From assembly GCF_963924675.1 (NCBI RefSeq), contig NC_089238.1, positions 44,348,879-44,412,878 of the forward strand: a stretch of 64,000 nucleotides of DNA, read 5' to 3'. The stretch comes from Phocoena phocoena (lineage: Eukaryota; Chordata; Mammalia; Artiodactyla; Phocoenidae). The stretch's first letter is position 1, and each line of letters opens with the position of its first letter. A program made the position numbers and the translations under genes. Positions 24,001 to 33,755 of the stretch are shown here, in pieces. A model generated the notes under the pieces. That model was not told the origin of the DNA and did not search any database. It saw nothing but the letters and a program-made list of their open reading frames with translations.

Positions 24001-24620
24001 AGGATTGACTGTATAGGGTCATGAGGAACTTTCAGGGGTGATAGAAGTATTATGTACCTTGATTGTGGTGATGATTTCATGACTCAATACATTGCTCGAA
24101 ACTTATGGAACTGTACACTTAAGGGTGAATTTTATAGACCTTAAAAAAGACAGAAATCTTGCCATGTGACAACATGGATGATTCTGGAGGATATTATACT
24201 AAGTGAAATAAGCCAGACACAAAAAGACAGATATTGTATGATCTCACTTATATATGGAATCTTTTTTTAAGTCAAACTCATAATAACAGAGAGTAGACTG
24301 GTGATTGCCACAGGCTAGGGATAGGAGAAAAAGGGAGACACTTATCAAAGGGTACAAATACTCAGTTATAAAATGAATTAGTTCTGGAGACCAAATGTAC
24401 AGCACAGTGACTATAGTTAATAATAGTATACTGTATATCAAAATTCGCTAAAAGAGTAGATATCAACTGTTCTCACTACAAAAAATAATGGTGACTATGG
24501 GAGGTGATGAATAATGTTACTTTGTGGTAATTTATTTGTAAAAATAAAATCAAAACAGATGAATTTTACTATATGTAAATTATATCTCATTGAAGCTGAT
24601 TTTTTAAAATAAATAACAGG
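21020..24620 (+). mobile_element. Old L1M element, internally deleted and interrupted by a hAT
   Basis: L1M-like segments follow on the + strand: ATTCAATCAATAAAAAATTG (ORF1 region), CACATGCCCCTAGGGACATC, then RT-domain remnants TTCATAGGATATAAGGTCAA (about 22679) and GTGTGATATTTACATACCGT (about 23076), AATCTTTGTGACCTTATATT, AATGCTCACCATCATTAGTC, and the 3' region GAAATAAGCCAGACACAAAA and GGGTACAAATACTCAGTTAT. The part between ORF1 and RT is missing. All frames are broken. Confidence 0.8.
22041..22244 (-). mobile_element. hAT-Charlie nonautonomous element (MER3-like)
   Basis: CAGGGGTCAGCACTTACAGT opens it, with AGGCCAAATGTGACCCATGG and, at the far end, GCCTAAAATATTTACTGTCT and GTTTGCCATCTCCTACTC. 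Relative to the copies at 8354 and 26169 it is in the opposite orientation. It interrupts the L1M. Confidence 0.78.
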
Positions 24621-25100
24621 AATGTGATATTTGGCTAATAACTTGATACCAAGAATTGACTATTGAAGTTTAAATGACATCATCAGAGTAAGAAACCATG
24701 CTGCATAATCTCTATCTATAAAGTTGAATACTGCTTTTCAACTCTGATTTCTAAGATTCAGTGTTACACCTCAAGTATTATAAAAGTATCATACATAGGT
24801 TTTTGCTTTTATAATTTTATAAAGTCTGTATTATGATTGGAGATATTGCTATCAGGCAGTGATACTGCTATTTCCAGCCCCAAACATGGTGTAGTTTCTC
24901 TTTTGATAGACTATTTGCTTCTTTAGCAATTTGTATCCCTGAACCACTGTAACAAGGGGCTCCTATTACATCTAGTTAGGTAACAGGAGTTTCTATCACA
25001 TTTAAAATTTTCCTTAGCTATAATTAATTATGTTTATAATACAGTAATAACAGCTACTATTTATTGAGCACCTCTGTGTTTTAAGGGCTTTTTTTATTCT
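24621..25100. other. Unique AT-rich sequence
   Basis: No gene. A weak MIR-like scrap (ACTATTTATTGAGCACCTC, about 25055) is too short to annotate as an element. Confidence 0.5.
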
Positions 25101-25335
25101 TCTATATCTTTGCTGACTTTCAATCTACTTGTTCTATCTATATATACAGAAAAGAGTGTGGAAATCATCAATTTATACTTGTGTATTTGCCAGTTTCTCA
25201 TGTCAGGTTTATCAATTTGTCCATCCTTTATGTTGAGGTTCTGTTATCAGGTACAAATATATTTAGGATTTGTACATCTTCTTGATGAATTTACCCTTTT
25301 ATTGTTATGAAATGCTCCTGTTTGTCTCTGGTAAT

Positions 25336-25341
<6 letters not shown>

Positions 25342-25366
<25 letters not shown>

Positions 25367-25558
25367 GTGGTACGTGGGCCTCTCACTGCTGTGGCCTCTC
25401 CCGTTGCGGAGCACAGGCTCCGGACGCTCAGGCTCAGCGGCCACGGCTCACGGGCCTAGCCGCTCTGCGGCATGTGGGATCTTCCCAGACCGGGGCACGA
25501 ACCCATGTCCCCTGCACCAGCAGGTGGACTCTCAACCACTGCGCCACCAGGGAAGCCC
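25342..25558 (-). mobile_element. CHR-type SINE, short form, with 15-bp target-site duplication
   Basis: TCTGGTAATGTTCTT lies at 25327-25341 and 25559-25573, an exact TSD. The insert reads poly-T, GGTACGTGGGCCTCTCACTG, GCGGAGCACAGGCTCCGGAC, GGCATGTGGGATCTTCCCAG and ends CCACCAGGGAAGCCC. The perfect TSD and high CpG content point to a young insertion. Its antisense frame makes the + frames at 25270-25628; these are not genes. Confidence 0.96.
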
Positions 25559-26168
25559 TCTGGTAATGTTCTTTATCCTGGTGTCATTTTGCCTGATGAT
25601 TAACATAGCCATGCCAGTTTTCTCATGATTAGTATATGAATGTTTTATAGTTTTTCATCCTTTTAATCTATGTCTTGGTATTTGAGTTAGATTTGTTGTA
25701 GGCAGCATATAGTTAGGTTTTGCTTTTTTATTCATTCTGACAGTCTCTGACTTTTAATTGTTTAACCATTTACATTTATTTTTATATTACATTTAATTTA
25801 ATTTATATTATCAGTATAGGTGATTTAAATCAACTATCTTATAGTATAATTCTGTTTCATCTGTTTTTTTCCCTTTTTTTTTTTCCTTTCTTATTTTGGA
25901 TTATTTCAGTATTTCTGTTTTATCTCCTGTATTATCTCATTAGCCAAATTTATATGTTTAATTTTTTTAGTAGTTGCTCTAGGGTTATAAGACACATTTT
26001 AACTTTTTACAATCTACTGTAAAAAGATTGCCACTTCCTATATAACAGAACTATTTTACAACAGTGTACTTCTGTTTCTCTTCCTAACCTTTGCGCTGCT
26101 GTTACCAAACATTTTACTCCTGCATAGTTACAAAGTGCACAATGCAATGAGACTAGTTTTGCTTTAAA

Positions 26169-26371
26169 CTAGTGGTCAGCAAACATTTTCTATAAAGGTC
26201 CGGATAGTAAATATTTTTGGCTTGGTGAGCCGTATGGTTTGAAATGCTCAACTCAGCCATCAGCCATACACAATATGTAAAAGAATGAGCTTGGCTGTTT
26301 TGCAGTAAAACTTTATTTTCCAAAACAGGAACAGATTTGGCTCTTAGTCACAGTTTATTGACTACTGCTCT
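26169..26371 (+). mobile_element. hAT-Charlie nonautonomous element (MER3-like)
   Basis: Opens AGTGGTCAGCAAACATTTTC and closes CAGTTTATTGACTACTGCTC, so the ends are imperfect inverted repeats. The body has ATAGTAAATATTTTTGGCTT and GCTTGGCTGTTTTGCAGTAA. It sits inside the L1M. Confidence 0.82.
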
Positions 26372-26684
26372 AAAAACTCAGTTGTCTTCTAAAGAGATAA
26401 AAAATAAGAAAAAAATGTTATATTTATTCCACATTTTAAACTATTTCTTGTACTCTCCATTTTTTCCCCTGTAGATTCACATTTTCATCTTCTGTGATTT
26501 TTCTTCTCCTAAAGAACTTGCTTTAATATATATTTTTTTTAATTTTAGGTCTTCTGGGAATGGAATTCCTTAGCTTTTATTTATTTGCAGATGTCTTTAT
26601 TTTACTTTCATATTTAAAGGCTATTTTTGCTAGACATAGAATTCTAAGTTTAAGGGCTCCCCCCAGCACACTGAAGATATCCCC

Positions 26685-26804
26685 CCCTTTTCTTTGGCCA
26701 TGCCACACAGCTTGTGGGATCTTAGTTCCCCAACCAGGGATTGAATCCAGGCCCTTGGCAGTGGAAGTGCAGAGTCCTAACTACTGGACCACCAAGGAAT
26801 TCCC
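26685..26804 (-). mobile_element. Older, short CHR-related SINE with target-site duplication
   Basis: TTTGGCCATGCCACACAGCT, GTGGGATCTTAGTTCCCCAA, CCAGGGATTGAATCCAGGCC and CTACTGGACCACCAAGGAAT are the reverse of a cetartiodactyl CHR relative. AAGATATCCCC (26674-26684) and AAGATACCCC (26805-26814) flank it. The single-base mismatch and length fit an older insertion than the short-form SINEs. Confidence 0.88.
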
Positions 26805-27944
26805 AAGATACCCCATTTTTATAGCTTCTTTGATTTTGAAGAGAAATCAGAAATTGTTACTGTCTTTATTTGCTTGTCTGTAATGTGTCTTCCTTTCCTA
26901 GTTACTTTTAAGATTTTCTTATTCTTGCAGTGTTTTTGACAATTCAGTTATGTTTTGCCTTGGTTTGTTTTTGAGTTTATCATTCTTCCATTTATTGAGC
27001 TTTTTGAATCTGTGGCTTTATACTTTTCATCAACTATGGAAAATTTTTAGCCAATATTTCTATGAGCCTCTCCCTTTTCCAGGAACTCCAACTGCACGTA
27101 TGTTAGATCAGGTGATATTGTCCCTCATGTCATTAATGCTCTGTTCATTTTTTCTCATTTCTATTTTCTCTGTGCTTCAGTTTGGATTGTTTCTACTGCT
27201 GTGTCTTCACTCTGCTTTTACACTCATCTAGTGAATTTTTCATTTTAAATATTGTGTTTTACAACTCTAGAATTTCCCTTTGGTTCTTTTTGATTTTTCC
27301 CATTTTTCTCCTCATTATGTTCATCTTTTTCCTTTAAGTCTTTGCACACGTTAACAATAGCTGCTTTAAGGTTCATGTATTGTTGTCATCTCTGTTGTTT
27401 CCAGGTCCTCTTCTATACACTGATTTTTCTCTAGGTATTGAGTCACATTTTCCTGCTTCTTTGCATATCTGGTTTTTTTTTAATTGGATAAGATTTACAC
27501 TATTGAGTCTGGATTTTATTGCCTTCAACTAAAGTGTGCTTAACATGTGTTATGAGGCAGCTAAATTACTTATGGATCAGTTTGATGCTTTTGATGCTTA
27601 TTTTTAAAAAGCTGTTTTGGTCAGTCCACAGTAGTGTTTACTCAAGAGTTTAAGTTTAGCCCACTACTAGCTAAGGCATGGTCCTTCTGAGGGCTTTACT
27701 GAATGTCTTACATGGTCAACAACTTTCTCCACACTATTGGTTAGAATTCAGATATTTTCCAATCTTCTGTGAGCTTTGAGAATTGTTGAAGTTAGAGTTT
27801 CTTGGTAGTTCTTTTCCTGGCTGTGCGAATTTTCACCCTACACATATGCAGCATAGTATTTGGCCAAAGACTATAGGGCATAAAGTATGGGCCAGAGCCC
27901 CATGGGAGTCTTCAGTATCTTTTAGGAATCTATAAGTTTAGAAC

Positions 27945-28052
27945 TACAGTCGTCCCTCTGCATCCACAGATGCAGAACCCATGGATACAGAGGGCTGACT
28001 GTACTATGCCATTTTGTATAAAGGACTTGAGCATTTGTGGATACTGAGGCAT
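27945..28052. mobile_element. Small Tigger-like (TcMar) DNA transposon remnant
   Basis: ACAGTCGTCCCTCTGCATCC and GACTTGAGCATTTGTGGATA resemble the two ends of Tigger-derived MITEs (CAGTCGGCCCTC... and ...GCATCCGCGGAT), with most of the middle deleted. The exact subfamily is uncertain. Confidence 0.65.
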
Positions 28053-28084
28053 AGCTATACTTTATTATAATACCAGGGCCCATG

Positions 28085-28762
28085 AGTTCAAAACTATTTT
28101 TATAGTTATACTAAGATGTTATTAGCCTTTCTACTCTCATTCACTTAGTAGTATACAGTAGAGTTTTCCAGAGGCTACATGACATGTGATGTTGCAAAAA
28201 AATGAACTCAGAAACAGGTATGAAAATCCACATGTCTTCTCTTAAGCCAGAAAATAAAGAGAACTACCAAAAAAAGTTAAATGTTGCTACTATTCTTACT
28301 ATCACGTTTTTATTTTCATAAAATGTATTTTTCATTAAAATATGTTAACATATGTGGCTTTTATATTTAAATGAATTGATGAACAAATATTACAAATAAT
28401 TTATAGAGTTGCCAGTTTTAATTTCTAATACACTAAATATTGATAAATATAATCCAGAGAAATAAAATCTCTCTTTTTTTTTTTTTTTTTTTTTTTGCAG
28501 TACGCAGGCCTCTCACTGTTGTGGCCTCTCCCGTCGCGGAGCACAGGCTCTAGACACGCAGGCTCAGCGGCCATGGCTCACAGGCCCAGCCGCTCCACGG
28601 CATGTGGGATCTTCCCGGACCGGGGCACGAACCCGTGTCCCCTGCATTAGCAGGCGGATTCTCAACCACTGTGCCACCAGGGAAGCCCATAAAATCTCTT
28701 TGATGTCCTCAATTTTTAAGAGTGTAAAGGGGTTCTAAGACCAAAAAGTTTGAGAACCACTG
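28085..28762 (-). mobile_element. hAT-Charlie element with MER5A-like end, split by a SINE
   Basis: Starts with the internal Charlie words AAGATGTTATTAGCC and TTTTCCAGAGGCTACATGAC and ends with AATTTTTAAGAGTGTAAAGG and AAAAGTTTGAGAACCACTG, which is the reverse of the MER5A/Charlie terminus CAGTGGTTCTCAAACTTTTT. A CHR SINE at 28473-28688 interrupts it. Transposase coding is not preserved. Confidence 0.8.
28473..28688 (-). mobile_element. CHR-type SINE, short form, with 11-bp target-site duplication
   Basis: ATAAAATCTCT is found at 28462-28472 and 28689-28699. The insert reads poly-T, GCAGTACGCAGGCCTCTCAC, GCGGAGCACAGGCTCTAGAC, GGCATGTGGGATCTTCCCGG and CACCAGGGAAGCCC. Joining the sequence across it restores a continuous hAT-Charlie end, which confirms the boundaries. 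Confidence 0.96.
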
Positions 28763-29224
28763 TGCTAGGATATCACTAGGCAGCTTTTTGGACTTCTTTC
28801 TCATTGCATCTCCCTCCTTTTGGGTATAAATTCCAGACTTTTTAGTTTTTAGTTTAGTTTTCCTAGACTTTTGTTTCTGTTTCCTCAACCACATGAAACT
28901 GCCATGCTCTGCTTGGTTCCATCTCCCTAGGCTTTGGTCTGAAAAGTGCCTCCAGACAGAAGGCTGGGGAGATTGTGGGGCTTGTTTTATTTATTTCCTT
29001 CTCTCAGGGATCATAATCCTGTGCTGCCTTTTCTCCAGTGTCTAAAACAAGTTGTTTCATATATTCTGTCCAGTTTTCCCACAAGCACCCCAGCTTTCTG
29101 TCTGGAGGTACTTTCCAGACCACAGCCTAGGAAGGAGGAACCAAGCAGGGCATGAACATAAGGCAAATCTGATACCAGTAACTCTGTTGGTCATCTAAGA
29201 AAGTTGTTAAATGCTTTTAGATGA
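28763..29224. other. Unique sequence, no gene seen
   Basis: About 460 bases. Two small frames (28709-28894 minus, 28946-29155 plus) show no domain, splice or start context. Confidence 0.5.
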
Positions 29225-29390
29225 ACATTTAATTTCCACAAGAACACTACAAGTGAGAATTATAATTTTTCCCGTTTTAATAGAAAAGAAACTAAAGTTT
29301 TATGGAGGGAGTTTATGATTAAGCCAGAGTCTGAGCCCTGGCAGTCTAACTTCAAAGTCTTAAACTCTATACTACAGTGCCTTCCATTGA
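29225..29390 (-). mobile_element. MIR SINE fragment
   Basis: TTAATTTCCACAAGAACACT, AATAGAAAAGAAACTAAAGT, AAGCCAGAGTCTGAGCCCTG and TCTATACTACAGTGCCTTCC follow the reversed MIR order from the middle to the tRNA-like head. Confidence 0.75.
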
Positions 29391-29392
29391 TT

Positions 29393-30065
29393 AAATTGAT
29401 ATGTATTGAGTGCATATTATTTGCTAGGTACACGCTACACATCAGGGAACACGACAGTAAATAAAATAAACAAAATTCCTGTCCTTGCGTAGTTGATATC
29501 CTAGTAAGGAGAGACAAGGAATAAGTTAGATAAGCAAATCATATTTTTGTTAGGTGAGTATTCACGAGAAAAAGAAAACAATAGAGAAGGATATGGAATG
29601 ATTCTGAGGTGGGGAGTATTGTCGAATTAAAATAGTGCATCAAGGAAAAGACTGCATTGAGAAGGTGACATTGAAGAAGGTGAAGAGTAAACTGTGAGAG
29701 TAACTAAATAACTAGAATAACAGGAGGAGGGCATGGCTTATGCATGGGCTATGGGGCAGGAGTGTACCTGGCAAGTTTGCAGGAGTAAAGCACACAATGG
29801 AGAAAGCAGTGTAGTGGGTGAGATCTTTGAGGTAGTGGAGGACCTGATTGTGCAGAGCCCTATAAAACCTTTGTTTTTCACTTGAAATGAAATGAGACCT
29901 CACTGGAAGTTTTTAAGCAGAGACGTGACATGAACAGATTTATTTCTATGGCCATTATGCTAAGAAATACACTGTCTGTGGGGAAAGGCAGCAGTGGGAA
30001 CAAGAAGACCAGTTGGGAGGCTCTTGCGATATTCCAGGCAAACCCTGATAATAGCCATGGAGACG
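29393..30065 (-). mobile_element. L2 LINE 3' region
   Basis: Begins with the reversed L2 3' end (TATTGAGTGCATATTATTTG, then ACACGACAGTAAATAAAATA and CCTGTCCTTGCGTAGTTGA), then GAGAAGGTGACATTGAAGA, TGGAGGACCTGATTGTGCAG, AATGAGACCTCACTGGAAGT, AAGCAGAGACGTGACATGAA and AGACCAGTTGGGAGGCTCTT. These are the complement of the L2 sentence seen forward at 18390-19905. Confidence 0.85.
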
Positions 30066-31750
30066 GTGAAAAGTGGCTTGTTTTTTCTTGATAAGGATAA
30101 CAGTAACAGTAATTGTCTGTATGACAGTTACGTTATTTTTGTTGTCATTTGTATTAAATTCCTTAAATTATACTTTCCTTATCATACATCATCTATCAAT
30201 TATTAAGGTAGTTTTTAGAATCCTTTTTATCAGATATTATTTCTCTCAATTTGGTGTATTTAAAAATAAACAGGCACAGACACACAAAGCCTCATTACAC
30301 CATCACCCACAAACAGTTAATAACATGCTGGTGCTCACTTTACACATAGGCTATTTTGGCCAATACACTCACCCCATGGAACCTATTGTTCATTGTTTGC
30401 AAACATTGCCTGAGGATCCATATCTTTCTCTGAGGATTAAGTCTATAAAACACAGTTTGTCCCTTCTTACCATGTGTACATGGGAATTATCTGCTTTAAT
30501 GCTATAGCTTTCTCTGAGACCCTATTGGGAATGAGACAGTTCCCTCTGTTTTAGTTTACAGGGAGAAACTTGACATTGGTGGTCATTCTTCAGAAACAAT
30601 AGCTTTATCCTTATACCCAATTTTCCCTAGGGACAAACAAGCAAGTACAGCCTTGCCTTAAAGGGCAAAATGAGGAAAACAAATAGAAAACAAAGGAAAA
30701 AAATCTATGGTCTTCAGTTGTCTATGAACATTTGGCTTATCTAGTGGTTAACAGTTGGCTTTGAGAGCTTATAATAACAGCGCCTACAATTATAGTTTTA
30801 GTTTGTGCTTTTTATTTTCATGGTAGTGAATTTATCTTTGTCACATTGAGCTGAAAACCCTTAAGACACAAGAAATTGGTTCTCAAACCTACTAATTTAC
30901 TGTCTTCATTAACACATCACCTTTCCTAATGGATCTTTATACCTTGGGTCCAAGATGGTAAAAGAGCTGGTTTTCAACCCTGTTACTCATTTTGGGATTA
31001 GTTTTCAAGACTATACACAAATGAATATTAGTTGCCCTTGTGGTTTGGAAGTGTGGAAGGAAATACAGAATCTGAGTCCTAATAAATTCCTTCAGAACGG
31101 TACCAAATAGCAACAGCTTTTAGCTATTATTTTCTGCAATAGAGTTTTTACTTTTAAGACTATTGATATAGATCTTAACAGCATGGTTTATTACTGTGTG
31201 AGTCACAAAGTAACATCCTCCTAATCTTTGACCTTGATTTCTTTAAAGCTGTTAGATTTTGCCTTGTTAAATTTTGCATTGATTAAGTGCACTTAATCAT
31301 ACTTACTTTCCTCCCATTGAAAATGAAGACAATTAACATTTATAACAACATATAACTGCCATACAGAAAATATCATAGGATTCTGACTCCTAGTAACAGA
31401 AGGATTGAAGCGTGGACTGTTATGTTACCAATCAAGAAAACATCCCAGTTTCCCTTTAATAATGTATTATGAATCTCACATCCGTTTATTTCTTTAGATT
31501 GTTTCAAAACTTATTTATTTTTTTTATTGAAGTAACAATTTCTGAAACTTTACTTTGTTATGTCAAGTAATCCTGTTTCATTTCATCACGTGTGTTCTAG
31601 GTTTACCACTTTCAAACTTCAAGAGATGCCTCTAATTCTAGGATAAACTGGTAAATCAGTTTTCATCCTGTTAGAACCTTTATTATTCTCAGCTTTCCAG
31701 AGTGAGGCATCCTAACCATTTCAAGTTTGTCTCCCCATTCCCTAACCCCA
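30066..31750. other. Unique sequence, no gene seen
   Basis: No clear transposon and no convincing exon. The 144-codon frame 30073-30507 has an uneven, hydrophobic-then-mixed composition, no domain and lies in single-copy-like AT-rich DNA, so I treat it as chance although it is the longest non-repeat frame outside the 48 kb region. Confidence 0.5.
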
Positions 31751-31779
31751 TTGACTTTTAGTGACCTATAGTGTTGTTT

Positions 31780-32130
31780 TTTTAAGGTTCCAGAACTACG
31801 CATGGAATATCAAGCATGAATGCCCTATAGTTTCATGCAAAAAGCCCCTTTGTGGATTTATTCACATGTATTTCAATGCCAGTATTTTAATTTAATTACA
31901 GTTGTGGCTGCTGGGACACACTGAGCCAAACTCTTCAGAGAACACTTAGTAACCACTTAAGAAGAAAAGTACTCATTAACATAATGAATCATTTTTTGGA
32001 ATCTAAACGTTGAATCACCCTAGTTAATGTTTTTCGCAGTTTTGTTTCTGCCATGCATTTTTCTTGTCTCCTCAGCCTGTAGATCCAGTTCTGACAGAAG
32101 TTAATTTTGAATTACATTTTTACTTTATCT
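31780..32130. promoter_or_regulatory. Weak candidate conserved noncoding element
   Basis: Repeat-free stretch with ATTTTAATTTAATTACAGTT, GGCTGCTGGGACACACTGAG and TTAACATAATGAATCATTT, several TAATTA/ATTA words and balanced composition. The case rests only on texture and is weak. Confidence 0.25.
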
Positions 32131-33299
32131 AACCAATTGAGCTAACTTTTTAGATATATTTAAAATAGCATTATAACTACATATACACTCATTCATACCT
32201 AGTATCCACAAGGTAAATTGAATTTCCTAGTACCTCCCATATTAGGAAACCTTTGGAAGGGAAAATGGCTTTTGTTGTTTTCTAGAGTGATTTGCCTTAA
32301 TTTATAATATCTTTATTCCTACTTGAAAGGTAAAGTTATTCCCAACTGTTAACCAAACATTGTTTTTAGTTATGTTCAATTACAATACCAACTAAGTGTT
32401 CATTTTATCCTGTATATCATTGTTTTTTATCATAGCCAAATTTTGAGATATAAATATAGTTGTTTTTCTGTATTGAGAATAGGGAGAATGAGGGAACTTG
32501 AATACCAAAAATAGTTGAGTTATTCTTTCTTATGAAGAAGCCTCTGAATCATGCTTTATAAAGAAAGCATCTAATATAATTCAGTGGATTTTCTCTGTGT
32601 GATATAACTTCATAGAAATTCAGATATTACTATACTTATTTTTTAAATGGCGACAGGATTATAGGCAGAGGCATCAGTGGTTCAGTGTTTACAACCAAAC
32701 TACGTAGTGCTTTGGCTTCCATATAGGCACAAAGGATTTGATCCATAATTTTATTTGACTCACAGTTTGTCTGCTGTCCAATCTGAAGACAGCAAGTAGA
32801 ACTTCAAGCTCAATTATGTAGAAACCAAATGATTGTTTAAATCTGAAGGCAGAGAATAGAATTCCAAATTAGTGTATCCAGAACATACAGTCTCATGACT
32901 TTCACAAAGTCAGGAAGAGATGACTTCCTCTGGCATTTAAAATTATGAACACCTTTAGGTCTGAACCAGTCACTCTCATAAAGGATGAAAATAATTCATC
33001 CTCCCAGCTAGTTAGTACATGAAAGAATGCCATATCATCAATTTATCCAAGAAAGAGCCAACATTTCATTAATAGCATCCTATTATCTCAAACTCTAGAA
33101 TGACTTTGGAGAGGTAGATTAAATTGTCCATTTCTCTCAAAGAATATATAAAGTTTTATCCTCTTAAAGCTTTTTTCTCTTTTCCCAAAACCATTGTCCA
33201 AACTGGATTGAAATATAATTTTATGAGAGAAAGAACCCACAATTTCTAACTGGAGGAATGATTTTATGGACAGAAAGAGTTCATAATTCTAATTTTAAG
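32131..33299. other. Unique AT-rich sequence, no gene seen
   Basis: Around 1.2 kb without recognisable repeats or exon-like segments. A partial internal echo exists: CTGAAGACAGCAAGTAGAACTT-like and CTGAAGGCAGAGAATAGAATT-like words at about 32782 and 32843. Confidence 0.45.
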
Positions 33300-33309
33300 A
33301 AGGGATTGG

Positions 33310-33550
33310 AATATAGATATAGAAAAACAAACTAGTGGTTACCAGTAGGGAGAGGAAAGGGAGGAGGGGCAAGATAGGGGTAGGGGACTAAGAGGTGCAA
33401 ACTACTGTGTATAAAATAAATAAGCTACAAGGATGTATTGTACACCACAGGGAATATAGCCAATATAAACTATAACTATAAATGTAATCTTAAAAAATTT
33501 TGTACACCTGAAACATATGATATTGTAAATCAACTACTTCAATTAAAAAA
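33310..33550 (+). mobile_element. Truncated L1 3' UTR insertion
   Basis: AAACAAACTAGTGGTTACCA, GGAAAGGGAGGAGGGGCAAG, AGGATGTATTGTACACCACA and GTACACCTGAAACATATGAT form the L1 3' end, followed by AATTAAAAAAAA. Flanks AAGGGATTGG (33300-33309) and AAGTGATTGG (33551-33560) are a 10-bp TSD with one mismatch. Confidence 0.88.
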
Positions 33551-33573
33551 AAGTGATTGGGAAAAGAAGATGA

Positions 33574-33755
33574 TGCTATGGAAAGAATACTGATCTAGGA
33601 GATAGGAGGCCAAAGTTTTAATCCTGATTCTGTTATTAACTAGCTGTGTGAAATTGGATGGATCACTTAACCATTTTACAACTCTGTTACCTCCTCTCTA
33701 AGGGGATTAGGTTAGGTGATCTGATGTCTCATGTATATAATTCTGTAACGAAAGG
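33574..33755 (+). mobile_element. MIR SINE
   Basis: AAGAATACTGATCTAGGAGA, AAAGTTTTAATCCTGATTCT, AACTAGCTGTGTGAAATTGG, CACTTAACCATTTTACAACT and AGGGGATTAGGTTAGGTGAT follow the forward MIR order. Confidence 0.85.

Larger units (their letters stand above)
25105..27940 (-). mobile_element. Old L1M element (ORF2 5' part, ORF1 and upstream), interrupted by two SINEs and a hAT
   Basis: Read on + the order is endonuclease (ATTTACCCTTTTATTGTTAT, GTTGTAGGCAGCATATAGTT, AACCATTTACATTTA), then AGTAGTTGCTCTAGGGTTAT, then the ORF1/upstream stretch GCTAGACATAGAATTCTAAG, TTTTGCCTTGGTTTG, ATTTATTGAGCTTTTTGAAT, TTCATTTTTTCTCATTTCTA and CAACTCTAGAATTTCCCTTT. This is the reverse of an old L1M 5' half. The 93- and 107-codon + strand frames at 26560-27231 are antisense noise. 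Confidence 0.82.

Noticed and set aside
25049..25087. MIR-like scrap
   Set aside because: Only about 20 bases resemble MIR, too short to call an element.
30073..30507. 144-codon + strand frame in unique sequence
   Set aside because: No domain, no splice sites, no CpG or codon bias. The start lies in AT-rich DNA just past an L2 end. Kept as noise, though a transcript search would settle it.
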